Assembly: GCA_034440575.1 (NCBI GenBank)
Contig: JAOTOL010000997.1
Coordinates: 1-64,000, forward strand
Direction of reading: 5' to 3'
Source: Imbricaverruca yamaguchii
Taxonomy: Eukaryota > Arthropoda > Thecostraca > Neoverrucidae
DNA length: 64,000 nt
Shown piece after piece: positions 1 through 13,500 of this stretch (position 1 is its first letter; the number at the start of each line of letters is the position of its first letter). Position numbers and translations under genes: made by a program. The notes below the pieces were generated by a model, which searched no databases, was not told where the DNA came from, and worked only from the letters and a program-made list of their open reading frames with translations.

Positions 1-59
1 AGAGAGAGAAGAAACAAAAGAGCAAACAGACCGGTGTATTATTGCCCACTGCCCTAGTT

Positions 60-275
60 ACTTGTGTCCGTCTGGCTTCGTTAATGGCATGAACTCCGCC
101 ATTCCGTTATTCCGCCACGAAAAAAAACAGACTCTGAAAAGAAGGGACTCTATTACCGGAAAGAGAGAGCAGACAGACCTGCGTGCGCCCAATGGCTGGT
201 TACCGGTGTCCTTCTGGCTTCGTTAATGGCATGAACTCCGCTACTCCGCCACGAGAAAACAGACTGCGAGAAAGG
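60..275. repeat. Tandem duplication, unit about 141 bp
   Basis: A segment around 64-135 (tctggcttcgttaatggc, then atgaactccgcc and ccacga...cagactc) recurs around 205-272 with a few differences. This is a two-copy direct repeat with no coding content. The sequence starts inside it, so more copies may lie to the left. Confidence 0.7.
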
Positions 276-933
276 ATAATTTTTATCCGTGCATAACTGT
301 ATGGGTAGAGGCAAATATCAAGAGTTTGACGCGACACATCCTCTTCACCCTCTCCCCCCACCATAGAGATGTCCATGTTTGGTGGCATACTGAAACATCC
401 TCACGCCACAACCCCTTGTGAGTGTGACGATATCGAATAACTCGGGAGACGTCTGAAACGGCGGGTTCGGGAAAATCCCAGACAGTGCGGGGCAGCGTGG
501 CTAACGATTCGTGGAATCAATGTGGGTTGGAGGTATGCAAGAAAGTGGAGCAAGGTCGAATACATGTATTAGATATGAGGCTTCCAGCATGGGTGACAAT
601 CTAATAGTGTCCCATATGAAATCCAGCAGACATGGGGAAATCAGCCATTGGAGGGCATCTGTCCACCCAAAGCTACATAAAATCTATATAAAACAACCTG
701 CCTGCACGACAGCCATCTGTATGTGTGCGTGTGTATGTGTCTGTGACGTCACCAGTTCACTGCGATGACGTCAGAACAGGAAGGATGAGCAGCTGTAAGT
801 GTGACGCTGCTACTGGCGCCGATAAGCCGTTCAGTGCCGGACGAGCCCGGCCAACAGCCAACATGACTGGGCGCATGTCGCCACACGTCACGAGCAATGG
901 AGACGTCGCCAGGGCAGATAAGCCGGCCGGCGC
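276..933. other. Unique stretch, no gene seen
   Basis: No reading frame with protein-like character. It holds a short TG-rich tract near 720-745 and otherwise mixed-composition sequence. Short frames on both strands show no recognisable motif. Confidence 0.5.
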
Positions 934-1445
934 TTAACGGGCGGTGGTGGTGCAGGTCGGGAGCATCACATACTGGAGCGGCCCACGGGCCAGGAGCGTC
1001 ACATACTGGAGCGGCCCACGGGTCAGGAGCAGCCCACGGGTCAGGGGCGGTCCATGGGTCAGGAGCGTCACATACTGGAGCGGCCCACGGGCCAGGAGCG
1101 TCACAGACTGGAGTGGCCCACGGGTCGCAGAATGGGACAGGAGCGTCTGCGACTGGAGCGGCCCACGGGTCAGGAGCGGCCCATGGATCAGGAGCGGCCC
1201 ACGGGTCAGGAGCGGCCCATGCATCAGGAGCGTCACGGACTGGAGCGCCTCACGGTCAGGAGCAGCCCACGGGTCAGGGACGTTGAAGACTGGAGCGGCC
1301 CACGGGTCAGGAGTGTCGCAGACTGAAGCGGCCCACGGGTCAGGAGCGTCAGAGACTGGACCGGCCCACAGGTCAGGAGCGTAGCAGACTGGAGCGGCCC
1401 TGTGGTCAGGAGCGTCGCAAACTGGAGCGGCTGTCAGCCGGCGTG
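934..1445. repeat. GC-rich minisatellite (ggagcggcccacgggtcag family)
   Basis: Degenerate units built from gagcggcccacgggtcagga and gcgtcacagactg alternate for about 500 bp. Several frames stay open on both strands, up to 242 codons on minus. The peptides are only the repeat translated (for example GPRVRS or AAHGSG), so the array is not treated as coding. Confidence 0.85.
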
Positions 1446-2209
1446 CCACCTGTCCTGGCGTTACGGCGTCGTGACAGGTCATCTGCGGCCGTGTCGGAGA
1501 CACTGGTGGGACGGGTCTGGAGCAGGGGTTGTAGCGGGCGGAAAACCGCGACAGAAATCTCTCGGTTGGTGACGGCCAAATCAGTTTAGTCGGTGATACT
1601 TTGGCAGTGGCAATCCGCTGACAGGAAGCACGCTTTTTGAAGGCGATTATTCTGCATATCATCTGCCAGCACAGGAAGGATTTAACGATATGCGGATCTG
1701 TAAAGGCTTAGATATGCTATAAATGTTGTGCTTCTCGACTAAGCCTGCTCGTCGACGGACATATTTTCGAGATCTGTTCAGCCATCACTATCGAACGTAT
1801 GCATCACCCATGCTCCTAAACTTAATTGTCCACAGTTAAATATACATACTAATCATGAAAGTGAATATTAGTAATGGTGTACACCCTGAGCGCAATTGGA
1901 CAAAATCCTTCAATGATCCGCTGACACTTGACAACGGTGACTGGCTGGGTGCACATCGAAACTTCGTACATCGAAACAAGCAATTATAATAATTACTAGA
2001 ATATAACACAATTATTAGAAAGACAAAATGAATATACAATGCCTCACATGCTTCCTCAAAACTTCCCTTTATATACACTCCTGAACCACTTCACATCTTT
2101 GCTATAGATCTTGACATCACTTGATATTTTCGCTTTCTAACTTCTCTTGCTACTGCTTGCTTCTGCAACCTCCTCCCGTTACTATTGTATAAAGTTTGTC
2201 TCCAATCAA
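1446..2209. other. Unique AT-richer stretch, no gene seen
   Basis: Composition drops to AT-rich after about 1650. No frame looks like a real protein and no splice-linked exons are evident. Confidence 0.45.
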
Positions 2210-2560
2210 CCAACGTGCAGCGACAGCAGCCACACAACGCACCACACCACGGGTCTTGGTAGCAGCCACACATAACGCACCACGCTACAGGTCACGACAG
2301 CACCCACACATAACGCACCACAACCCAGGTCACGGCAGGGCCGTACATAACGCACCACACCCCCAGCAGCAGCCGTACTTAACGCACCACATCCCAGGTC
2401 ACGGCAGCATCCGTACATAACGTACTACGCTCCAGGTCAGGACAGCAGCCACATGTAACGTACCACGCCCCAGGTCACGGCAGCAACCACACGTAACGAA
2501 CCACACCTTAGGTCACGGCAGCAGCCACACATAACGCACCACGCCCCAGGCCATGCACCA
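2210..2560. repeat. Minisatellite, unit about 35 bp
   Basis: About nine imperfect units of the form cacataacgcaccac, then g/acccaggtcacggcagcagc. Unit length varies slightly. Open frames over it are repeat translations. Confidence 0.85.
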
Positions 2561-3940
2561 AACAGCCTATATTATTGCGCTACTGGGTCGCGTGAGAGTA
2601 CTAAGAGTTTAAATGCGGTCTTGCACATGGAAAGCGTCCAGAATCCTGGCTGGGCTGTTACAGTAACCTAGAATATTCACATTATTAGTGTTGTGACCAC
2701 ACGTTATATCATTGATGTGTTGTGTAGCTATAGTATAATTTGATCGGATCGAAATGCAACCTTCACTTCGCCTAATAATCTGATAGAAAAAGCTAAAGTT
2801 CCCCAACCAAAACGTATTGATTTGGGAATACCCCGGTCGTGCAGTTCAAGAAGTTACGGGCACTCGCGATTTGTTGGTATATTACACTTTCACTTATCGT
2901 GCAACAGTCTCTGGATACTGCGCATCATAGTAGTGGTTTCATGTTGTGCGCTAAGCAAATTCACAGGCCTCCAAATACAGCATATAAAACAACGCTGATG
3001 AATATGCGCGTGAGCGATAAAATTGAACGAAAAACCGCTCTAGCTTGGATCATGCGCACGGCAAAAATCGGCGTATATGAAATTAACAGGTCATCATTTC
3101 TGAATGGCAAGTTTAAGTGCTCCTACAAACAACAGCTAAATTAAACATATCATGAATCATCTAAGACCTCATTAAAGTTCATATCTCTAAAACAACAAAC
3201 ATATAACGAGCTTGGTGCACATCAGCCGTGTATTTAGATGTATCGTTGAGTTGACTAATGGTCCGGGTTTGCATCCTACTCACCTTTGGCAACGTCGTGC
3301 GTTCTCCACGTGAGCAACATTCACAAAGCCCGCCGACCCCAACTAGCTTCCTTCGGTGCCAGGGTCACCCAGCACGGCCAGCTCCATCCACGGGCCAAGG
3401 CCGACCCTCCTTCAGATCCTCTATCGCAGCCCATCGTTTTAGCACAGGATCGGCGGAAGTCGGCGGGACCATCCATCAGCAGGAAGTATCAGCACAACGA
3501 TGAGCCGAGGAGCTCGGAAACTGGGTCCCACGCAGCGCACGGCAAGTCGCAGCCGCGCATGCACCCTTGCCGGAGAACGCACGCGCCGGAACAGACCCGG
3601 ACGTGCCGACGACGAGGTGAGAGGCACAGGTGTCGTCGGTGCAGGTTAGGTCAGGTCAGATTAGGTCAGATGAAGACGGAACCAGGGAAGTGCTGAGAGG
3701 AGACACACACCGACAATGATGTGGTCATCACCTCCATCAACACCGGCTGAGCTGACCTCCGTCAGACCCTGCAGCGACCTCACACTGATCTCAACACTGA
3801 CCCTGCAATAGGCATCCGTCAATGATCCTAATACTGGTCCCGGCACTAGCCCTACTACTAATCCCGTCCGTGACCCCCAGCAGTAACCAGACAGCCCGGA
3901 CCGGCTCTGAGAGGGCTCCAGCCGGTGGCGGCGTGGTCAT
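2561..3940. other. Unique stretch with a small AGGTCA cluster
   Basis: 2561-3250 is AT-rich with a 101-codon frame (2839-3144) that has no recognised domain. 3250-3900 is GC-rich. Near 3645-3670 the sequence aggtcaggtcagattaggtca holds overlapping nuclear-receptor-type half sites, followed by no gene I can support. Confidence 0.4.
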
Positions 3941-3944
3941 ACAC

Positions 3945-4070
3945 GCATACACACACATATAGCACACCTGTACACCCACACTCATATAGCAACCCATATG
4001 TACACATACACATACATATAGCACACCTGTACACCCACACTCATACAGCAACTCATATGCATACATACAC
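3945..4070. repeat. Two-copy ACAC/ATATAG repeat, unit about 62 bp
   Basis: The phrase atatagcacacctgtacaccc then acactcata(t/c)agcaac occurs twice in tandem. A related cacacatata/catatagcacac tract recurs at 6080-6190. Confidence 0.75.
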
Positions 4071-4510
4071 ACCAGTGGCGTCGCCACGAAATACTTATAG
4101 GGGCTATGTTGGAGAGGGGGCAACCTCCGCTGTGTTAGGTTGCACGGCCTCAGATTGCATTTTTAGGTTCTTAGTATGGTTGCAGAATGATAAATATAAT
4201 GTGACATTGATGTCTTGTTTTTCTTGGCGTGGTGCATCATGCACGCAAAATGCAATCGCAATATTATTTTCGCTGAGAACTGAGTCATACCAGGGTATAA
4301 ACAGTAAATGTGGATAAATACCTAAGTGCCAAAACAAACCAATGCCTTAATGGTTTCTCGACCAGAATAATCTTCCTACTGGCATCTAGATTGCAGCGAG
4401 CTGGAGGGGCTGGTGCTGAGTATGCCTTTAACATATCTCCCACTGATCCACCCACTTCAATGTCTACCAAGTCTAACTGAATGTAGCTAGACTTATCACT
4501 ACTATTAGTC
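4071..4510. other. AT-rich segment, possible decayed transposon end at left
   Basis: Begins cagtggcgtcgccacgaaat, which resembles the CAGTGGCGTANCCAGGA-type termini common among invertebrate DNA transposons. Similar starts occur at 37861 and 46225. No matching opposite terminus or transposase frame was found, so this is only a possible remnant. Confidence 0.25.
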
Positions 4511-4606
4511 AGGGGCGGTCCGTGGCACCGAAGTGTGGTAAGGAAGAAAAAATCGCCGGATTTCGACCAGTATTTTTCATAAGTACCAATTTTTATTTTA
4601 TGTTAA

Positions 4607-5455
4607 CCCTCGCCAGTATTCGGCATTTTACCACCTTCGGTCGTATAGGGGTGGGGGGTTGGTACGACCCCCTGGCGATTCGAAACCGTGCATGTTACGA
4701 AAACGAACGAAAGACCAAAGTTATAGATCTGGCCGATATCTCACGACTTGAATTCAGTATGCCCTTCTAAGGTCAAAGGTTGATCTTCCAGGTCAGGCCA
4801 AAGGTCTAAAATTGATTTTTCATAAGAAAATCGTCAGTTACATCAAAACTAGTGTTTAAATATGCACGAAATGGCCGGAAATATGTTTAATGGTACATTG
4901 CGAACATAGCGACATGCCTCACGATGTGATCGGACCAATATGTCATGCACCAAATGAGGTCAAAGCCGTGACCCCAAATATCAAACTTTTTGAACAGTGG
5001 TTCTAATTTCGAAGTTTAAAGTTGCCTAGGGTAAAAATGAACGCAGAATTCGAATTCAGAACGAAAAAATACCGTAGGTCAGCTAAAAAAAGGTAGAAAG
5101 GTCAAACAAGGTCAACAAAGGTCAACCGAGGTCGCCGATTCTTGGAACATTATTTTTCAATGGAAACCCATCTGGGCATGTGTATTTTTCATTATTTGCC
5201 CATAATTACGCTAAGTACGTAAAAAATACGTGCGATAATCACGTATTTGTTGAAAACTGGTCGGAGGTGCTGCCCTTCATGACCGCATAACTCCGTGACC
5301 TGATATGACCTCCCAAAAACATCTCACCAAAAGTCGTCAAAGGTTGCCCCAGAGGGTACTGAAAATCTCACCGATCTGTTCATCGGTTTGGAAGGAATGC
5401 ACAAAAAAACCTGAGGGAGGTTGCACCAACCCCCCCTCCCCTATACGGGCGAGGG
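4607..5455. mobile_element. piggyBac-like non-autonomous element (MITE) with TTAA target duplication
   Basis: The 849-bp element is flanked by TTAA on both sides (4603-4606 and 5456-5459). It opens CCCTCGCC and closes GGCGAGGG. Internal to this the terminal repeats share GTATAGGGG followed by a G-run, GTTGGT and a C-run; the left arm carries about 25 extra bases before that block. Each end therefore holds a subterminal G-run/C-run hairpin. TTAA duplication with CCC...GGG termini is the piggyBac superfamily signature. No transposase frame is present, so it would depend on an enzyme supplied elsewhere. Internally it carries several AGGTCA motifs, including four half-sites spaced every 10 bp at 5099-5134. 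A shorter relative lies at 17277-18108. Confidence 0.8.
5099..5134 (+). promoter_or_regulatory. Four tandem AGGTCA half-sites in DR4 spacing
   Basis: AGGTCA starts at 5099, 5109 and 5119, and AGGTCG at 5129, each separated by exactly four bases. Direct repeats of AGGTCA spaced by four are a known binding arrangement for nuclear receptor dimers. That they are used here is inference. They lie inside the TTAA-flanked element. Confidence 0.45.
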
Positions 5456-5459
5456 TTAA

Positions 5460-5734
5460 GATGAGTATGAACAACTTAATTTGGCGTTGCAAGGTGCCAA
5501 ACCTACCACCATCGTCCCGAAGTAAGTGGACTTCAACCCTCTCCCTCGTGCTCAAAAGCTTCCGAAATTGCCGGGAAGTTTTGGTACGTGATTGACTTCA
5601 GACGAAAATGTGTGGTGGACCACATCTGGTTGTCTGTGTGACACAAGGATAGGAACCTAACAAATGACTTGAAGGCGTTTTACTCTTGAAGAAGAAGAAT
5701 CATCGGGCTATTTTCCGACGCATTCAACCGCAAG
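5460..5734. other. Unique stretch, no gene seen
   Basis: No coding or structural signal beyond short unrecognised frames. Confidence 0.4.
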
Positions 5735-5836
5735 GTTGCATAGCGTCGCCAACCTATCACCCCGATTGGTCGTGGATGGACTCTGCAAATTCCGCCGGCC
5801 GCGAGATTCGCTCCACCATCTAAGCTACCGAGGCCC
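5735..5836 (-). mobile_element. SINE fragment, tRNA-headed, minus strand
   Basis: Read on the minus strand it begins GGGGGCCTCGGTAGCTTAGA, with a box A-like TAGCTTAGATGG. It continues to the core cgaccaatcggggtgatagg then ttggcgacgct, shared with the SINEs at 42073, 43259 and 47294. The box B region is degraded. Confidence 0.5.
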
Positions 5837-6230
5837 CCGAGGGTTTTTATTCTTCATTCCAGGAAATATCACTACATTTTTATAAATGCATACACTTCGT
5901 TATTCATAAAATGTATATACTCCGTTACTTGGTGCTTCAATATACACCCCATAATTGAGAAAACTGGGAAATTATACACCCCATAACATAGTGCTTCTCA
6001 AGATTATACACTCCATACTTTGACAAGCCAAACAATTATACACTCCGAATCCAAGACTGAGAAGTGAAAACCCAACACTGGTCACATGGCACACACATAT
6101 ACACACATATACACTCATATAGCACACCCACATAAACACAATCATATAGTACACCAGCACATACACACTCGCATAGCACACCAATATACACACCCTTCAG
6201 ACTAAAGATACAGGGTCGGCCAGGCGACAG
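5837..6230. repeat. AT-rich simple repeats (tatacacccc / cacacatata)
   Basis: 5880-6060 repeats the phrase ttatacaccccata or ttatacactcc several times at irregular spacing. 6080-6190 is a cacacatatacac/catatagcacac tract. No gene. Confidence 0.6.
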
Positions 6231-6722
6231 GCGACCAATCCAGTCACCTCAACATAAAACAGTAGGGACTATGGAGCGGCTAGGGAATCGGAGGCCTATG
6301 CAGTCGCCTCAACAGAGAACAGTAGGGACAAGGGGCGGATATGGTACAGGACTAATCGGGTCACCTCAACAGAGAGCAACATATACTGGGTAGAGACTAG
6401 GGTGTACGAGACTGATCCAGTGTCACCTCAACAACGAACAACAGATACTAGGGAGCGACTATGATGCAGGAGACCAATCCAGTCACCTCAACAGAGAACA
6501 GTAGGGACTGGGAGCGGCTAGGGAATCGGAAGCCTATGCAGTCGTCTCAAGAGAGAACAAGGGATATTGAGGAAAGACTAGGGTGCAGGAGACTAATCCA
6601 GTGTCACCTCAACAAAGAATAACGGATACTGGGGAGCGACTATGCTGCAGGAGAGAAATCCAGTCACTTCAACAGTAGGAACTCGGGAGCGGCTGTGGTA
6701 CAGCAGACCGATACATTCAGCA
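6231..6722. repeat. Minisatellite, unit about 60 bp
   Basis: Around eight imperfect units containing cagtcacctcaacagagaac, agtagggact and gagcggctagggaatcgg. Divergence between units is high compared with the arrays downstream. Confidence 0.8.
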
Positions 6723-7504
6723 TCCAGTCTCCAGCACTACTCCAAGTAGCTGGAAAACACGTGCCTACACCAGCGCCGGTACCGGGATTGGTTGGATGTA
6801 GGGCTGAGCTCGCTCCCTCGCACTGGCAACCTGGCGAACTCGTCTCATAGCGTGGGACCCAAACGGAACGAGGTCAGACCGAGCCGGAGGAGCGCCGTTC
6901 ACCATTGCCCAGTGTTATATGTTCGTAACCACTGGAATGTGCACGCCATTAAGAGATCACAAGATTAACTGGATGTAGCACGCCTTTCACGTGTGCATTG
7001 CAACCAAGAGACATTACTAGTACGCCATCGGGCAACGTCTCACAATAGTACACGCGAGCTCCTTTCATAAACAATCCGTGAAAATATTTAATGACGTCTT
7101 GCATCAGCAGAACAAAAGTCGACGCCAAGGACGCAGGGAAGGGAATGGCAGTTGCATGGCATGGCAAGTAGGCAAAATGTGACCGAGCATGTTATCCAGA
7201 TAACAATCTGTGACTGCATAGTAGGTAAGTAGATAATAGCATCCGGCTGTGCATGGTAGGTAGATAATAGCATGACTGCTGTCCGTAGGTAGATAAGTAA
7301 GTTAGCTATTGGGGATTTAGGGGGCATCAACTGCATTGGTCATGTAGAGGCTAGAATAGGTAGGTGGTTACTAAGGTGTGACTGAGCATTGTATGCATGG
7401 TAGATAATAGATTTGCTACCATTCTGCGCTTCACAGTCGAGAGTTGGGAGCTCAACATGTGGTGGCACACATTGCCACACTGTTGGGCACGACTCAGCCA
7501 GGCT
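6723..7504. other. Unique stretch left of the giant satellite
   Basis: Contains a short set of gtaggtagataatagcat repeats at about 7220-7300. No gene found. Confidence 0.5.
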
Positions 7505-10500
7505 CTGTCGGATACCTTTGGCGCTTCTGTACTGTAGGTGTCTCTGGCCCACTGTACTGCAGGTGTGTCTCTGGCCCACTGTACTGCAGGTGTGTCTCTG
7601 GCGCTTCTGTACTGTAGGTGTCTCTGGCGCCACTGTACTGCAGGTGTGTCTCTGGCCCACCGCACTGCAGGTGTGTCTCTGGCGCCACTGTACTGCAGGT
7701 GTGTCTCTGGCCCACTGTACTGTAGGTGTGTCTCTGGCGCCACTGTACTGCAGGTGTGTCTCTGGCCCACTGTACTGCAGGTGTGTCTCTGGCGCTTCTG
7801 TACTGTAGGTGTGTCTCTGGCGCCACTGCACTGTAGGTGTGTCTCTGGCGCCACTGCACTGTAGGTGTGTCTCTGGCGCCACTGTACTGCAGGTGTGCCT
7901 CTGGCCCACTGTACTGCAGGTGTGTCTCTGGCGCTACTGTACTGTAGGTGTCTCTGGCGCCACTGTACTGTAGGTGTGTCTCTGGCGCCACTGTACTGCA
8001 GGTGTGTCTCTGGAGCTACTGTACTGTAGGTGTGTCTCTGGCGCCACTGTACTGCAGGTGTGTCTCTGGCGCCACTGTACTGCAGGTGTGTCTCTGGCGC
8101 CACTGTACTGCAGGTGTGTCTCTGGCGCCACTGTACTGCAGGTGTGTCTCTGGCGCCACTGTACTGCAGGTGTGCTCTGGCGCCACTGTACTGCAGGTGT
8201 GTCTCTGGCGCCACTGTACTGCAGGTGTGTCTCTGGCGCCACTGTACTGCAGGTGTGTCTCTGGCGCCACTGTACTGCAGTGTGTCTCTGGCGCCACTGT
8301 ACTGCAGGTGTGTCTCTGGCGCCACTGTACTGCAGGTGTCTGCGGCGCCACTGTACTGCAGGTGTGTCTCTGGCGCCACTGTACTGCAGGTGTGTCTCTG
8401 GCGCCACTGTACTGCAGGTGTACTGCGGTGTGGCGCCACTGTACTGCAGGTGTCTGCGGCGCCACTGTACTGCAGGTGTGTCTCTGTAGCCACTGTACTG
8501 CAGGTGTGTCTCTGGCGCCACTGTACTGCAGGTGTGTCTCTGGCGCCACTGTACTGCAGGTGTGTCTCTGGCGCCACTGTACTGCAGGTGTGTCTCTGGC
8601 GCCACTGTACTGTAGGTGTGTCTCTGGCGCCACTGTACTGCAGGTGTGTCTCTGGCGCCACTGTACTGCAGGTGTGTGTCTCTGGCGCTGCAGGTGTGCT
8701 CTGGTACTGCAGGTGTGTCTCTGGCGCCACTGCACTGTAGGTGTGTCTCTGGCGCCACTGTACTGCAGGTGTGTCTCTGGCCCACTGCACTGTAGGTGTG
8801 TCTCTGGCGCCACTGTACTGCAGGTGTGTCTCTGGCGCCACTGTACTGCAGGTGTGTCTCTGGCGCTACTGTACTGTAGGTGTGCCTCTGGCCCTGCACT
8901 GCAGGTGTGTCTCTGGCGCTACTGTACTGTAGGTGTCTCTGGCCCACTGTACTGCAGGTGTGTCTCTGGCGCCACTGTACTGTAGGTGTGTCTCTGGCGC
9001 TACTGACTGTAGGTGTCTCTGGCCCACTGTACTGCAGGTGTGTCTCTGGCGCTACTGTACTGTAGGTGTCTCTGGCCCACTGTACTGCAGGTGTGTCTCT
9101 GGCGCTACTGTACTGTAGGTGTCTCTGGCCCACTGTACTGCAGGTGTGTCTCTGGCCCACTGTACTGCAGGTGTGTCTCTGGCGCTACTGTACTGTAGGT
9201 GTCTCTGGCCCACTGTACTGCAGGTGTGTCTCTGTCGCCACTGTACTGCAGGTGTGTCTTTGGCGCTTCTGTACTGTAGGTGTGTCTCTGGCGCCACTGT
9301 ACTGCAGGTGTGTCTCTGGCCCACTGTACTGCAGGTGTGTCTCTGGAGCTACTGTACTGTAGGTGTCTGCGGCGCCACTATACTGCAGGTGTCTCTGGCG
9401 CCACTGTACTGCAGGTGTGTCTCTGGCACCACTGTACTGCAGGTGTGTCTCTGGCGCCACTGTACTGCAGGTGTGTCTCTGGCGCTACTGTACTGTAGGT
9501 GTCTCTGGCCCACTGTACTGCAGGTGTGTCTCTGGCGCCACTGTACTGCAGGTGTGTCTTTGGCGCTTCTGTACTGTAGGTGTGTCTCTGGCGCCACTGT
9601 ACTGCAGGTGTGTCTCTGGCCCACTGTACTGCAGGTGTGTCTCTGGCGCTACTGTACTGTAGGTGTCTCTGGCCCACTGTACTGCAGGTGTGTCTCTGGC
9701 CCACTGTACTGCAGGTGTGTCTCTGGTGCCACTATACTGCAGGTGTGTCTCTGGCCCACTGTACTGCAGGTGTGTCTCTGGCGCCACTGTACTGCAGGTG
9801 TCTGCGGCGCCACTGTACTGCAGGTGTGTCTCTGGCCCACTGTACTGCAGGTGTGTCTCTGGCCCACTGTACTGCAGGTGTGTCTCTGGCGCCACTGTAC
9901 TGCAGGTGTCTGCGGCGCCACTGTACTGCAGGTGTGTCTCTAGCGCTACTGTACTGCAGGTGTGTCTCTGGCGCCACTGTACTGCAGGTGTGTCTCTGGA
10001 GCTACTGTACTGCAGGTGTCTCTGGCGCCACTGTACTGCAGGTGTGTCTCTGGCGCCACTGTACTGCAGGTGTGTCTCTGGCGCCACTGTACTGCAGGTG
10101 TGTCTCTGGCGCCACTGTACTGCAGGTGTGTCTCTGGCGCCACTGTACTGCAGGTGTGTCTCTGGCCCACTGTACTGCAGGTGTGTCTCTGGCGCCACTG
10201 TACTGCAGGTGTCTGCGGCGCCACTGTACTGCAGGTGTGTCTCTGGTGCCAATGTACTGCAGGTGTCTGCGGCGCTACTGTACTGTAGGTGTCTCTGGCG
10301 CTACTGTACTGTAGGTGTGTCTCTGGCGCTACTGTACTGCAGGTGTGCCTCTGGTGCCAATGTACTGCAGGTGTCTGCGGCGCTACTGTACTGTAGGTGT
10401 CTCTGGCGCTACTGTACTGTAGGTGTGTCTCTGGCGCTACTGTACCGTAGGTGTGTCTCTGGCGCTACTGTACTGTAGGTGTGTCTCTGGCGCTACTGTA

Positions 10501-13500
10501 CTGTAGGTGTGTCTCTGGCGCTACTGTACTGCAGGTGTGCCTCTGGTGCCAATGTACTGCAGGTGTCTGCGGCGCTACTGTACTGTAGGTGTCTCTGGCC
10601 TCTGTACTTAGGTGTGTCTCTGGCGCTACTGTACTGTAGGTGTGTCTCTGGCGCTACTGTACTGTAGGTGTGTCTCTGGCGCTACTGTACTGTAGGTGTG
10701 TCTCTGGCGCTACTGTACTGTAGGTGTGTCTCTGGCGCCACTGTACTGCAGGTGTGTCTCTGGCGCTACTGTACTGTAGGTGTCTCTGGCCCACCGTACT
10801 GCAGGTGTGTCTCTGGCGCCACTGTACTGCAGGTGTGTCTTTGGCGCTTCTGTACTGTAGGTGTGTCTCTGGTGTCACTATACTGCAGGTGTGTCTCTGG
10901 CCCACTATACTGCAGGTGTGTCTCTGGCGCCACTGCACTGTAGGTGTGTCTCTGGCGCCACTGTACTGCAGGTGTGTCTCTGGCCCACTGCACTGTAGGT
11001 GTGTCTCTGGCGCCACTATACTGCAGGTGTGTCTCTGGCGCCACTGTACTGCAGGTGTCTGCGGCGCCACTGTACTGCAGGTGTGTCTCTGGCCCACTGT
11101 ACTGCAGGTGTGTCTCTGGCCCACTGTACTGCAGGTGTGTCTCTGGTGCCACTATACTGCAGGTGTGTCTCTGGCGCTACTGTACTGTAGGTGTCTCTGG
11201 CCCACTGTACTGCAGGTGTGTCTCTGTCGCCACTGTACTGCAGGTGTGTCTTTGGCGCTTCTGTACTGTAGGTGTGTCTCTGGCGCCACTGTACTGCAGG
11301 TGTGTCTCTGGCCCACTGTACTGCAGGTGTGTCTCTGGAGCTACTGTACTGTAGGTGTCTGCGGCGCCACTATACTGCAGGTGTCTCTGGCGCCACTGTA
11401 CTGCAGGTGTGTCTCTGGCACCACTGTACTGCAGGTGTGTCTCTGGCGCCACTGTACTGCAGGTGTGTCTCTGGCGCTACTGTACTGTAGGTGTCTCTGG
11501 CCCACTGTACTGCAGGTGTGTCTCTGGCGCCACTGTACTGCAGGTGTGTCTTTGGCGCTTCTGTACTGTAGGTGTGTCTCTGGCGCCACTGTACTGCAGG
11601 TGTGTCTCTGGCCCACTGTACTGCAGGTGTGTCTCTGGCGCTACTGTACTGTAGGTGTCTCTGGCCCACTGTACTGCAGGTGTGTCTCTGGCCCACTGTA
11701 CTGCAGGTGTGTCTCTGGTGCCACTATACTGCAGGTGTGTCTCTGGCCCACTGTACTGCAGGTGTGTCTCTGGCGCCACTGTACTGCAGGTGTGTCTCTG
11801 GCCCACTGTACTGCAGGTGTGTCTCTGGCGCCACTGTACTGCAGGTGTGTCTCTGGCCCACTGTACTGCAGGTGTGTCTCTGGCGCCACTGTACTGCAGG
11901 TGTGTCTATGGCGCCACTGTACTGCAGGTGTGCCTCTGGCCCCACTGTACTGCAGGTATGTCTCTGGCCCACTCCACTGCAGGTGTGTCTCTGGCGCTAC
12001 TGTACTGTAGGTGTCTCTGGCCCACTGTACTGCAGGTGTGCCTCTGGCGCCACTGTACTGCAGGTTTTTCTGGCGTCACTATACTGCAGGTGTGTCTCTG
12101 GCCCACTGTACTGCAGGTGTGTCTCTGGCGCTACTGTACTGTAGGTGTCTCTGGCCCACTGTACTGCAGGTGTGTCTCTGGCCCACTGTACTGCAGGTGT
12201 GTCTCTGGTGCCACTATACTGCAGGTGTGTCTCTGGCCCACTGTACTGCAGGTGTGTCTCTGGCGCCACTGTACTGCAGGTGTGTCTCTGGCCCACTGTA
12301 CTGCAGGTGTGTCTCTGGCGCCACTATACTGCAGGTGTGTCTCTGGCCCACTGTACTGCAGGTGTGTCTCTGGCGCCACTGTACTGCAGGTGTGTCTATG
12401 GCGCCACTGTACTGCAGGTGTGCCTCTGGCGCCACTGTACTGCAGGTATGTCTCTGGCCCACTCCACTGCAGGTGTGTCTCTGGCGCTACTGTACTGTAG
12501 GTGTCTCTGGCGCCACTGTACTGCAGGTGTGTCTCTGGCCCACTGCACTGTAGGTGTGCCTCTGGCGCCACTGTACTGCAGGTATGTCTCTGGCCCACTC
12601 CACTGTAGGTGTGTCTCTGGCGCCACTGTACTGCAGGTTTTTCTGGCGTCACTATACTGCAGGTGTGTCTCTGGCCCACTGCACTGTAGGTGTGTCTCTG
12701 GCGCCACTATACTGCAGGTGTGTCTCTGGCGCCACTGTACTGTAGGTGTCTCTGGCCCACTGTACTGCAGGTGTGTCTCTGGCGCCACTGTACTGCAGGT
12801 GTGTCTATGGCGCCACTGTACTGCAGGTGTGCCTCTGGCGCCACTGTACTGCAGGTGTGTCTCTGGCGCCACTGCACTGTAGGTGTGCCTCTGGCACCAC
12901 TGTACTGCAGGTGTGTCTCTGGCCCACTGTACTGCAGGTGTGCCTCTGGCGCCACTGTACTGCAGGTTTTTCTGGCGTCACTATACTGCAGGTGTGTCTC
13001 TGGCCCACTGTACTGCAGGTGTGTCTATGACACCACTGTACTGCAGGTGTGTCTGTGGCGCCACTGTACTGCAGGTGTGTCTATGGCGCCACTGTACTGC
13101 AGGTGTGTCTATGGCACCACTGTACTGCAGGTGTGTCTCTGGCGCCACAATACTGCAGGTGTGTCTATGGCACCACTGTACTGCAGGTGTGTCTATGGCG
13201 CCACTGTGCTGCAGGTGTGTCTCTGGCGCCACTATACTGCAGGTGTGTCTATGGCACCACTGTACTGCAGGTGTGTCTCTGGCGCCACTGTACTGCAGGT
13301 GTGTCTCTGGCGCCACTATACTGCAGGTGTGTCTATGGCACCACTGTACTGCAGGTGTGTCTATGGCGCCACTGTACTGCAGGTGTGTCTCTGGCCCACT
13401 GTACTGCAGGTGTGTCTATGGCACCACTGTACTGCAGGTGTGTCTCTGGCCCACTGTACTGCAGGTGTGTCTCTGGCGCCACTGTGCTGCAGGTGTGTCT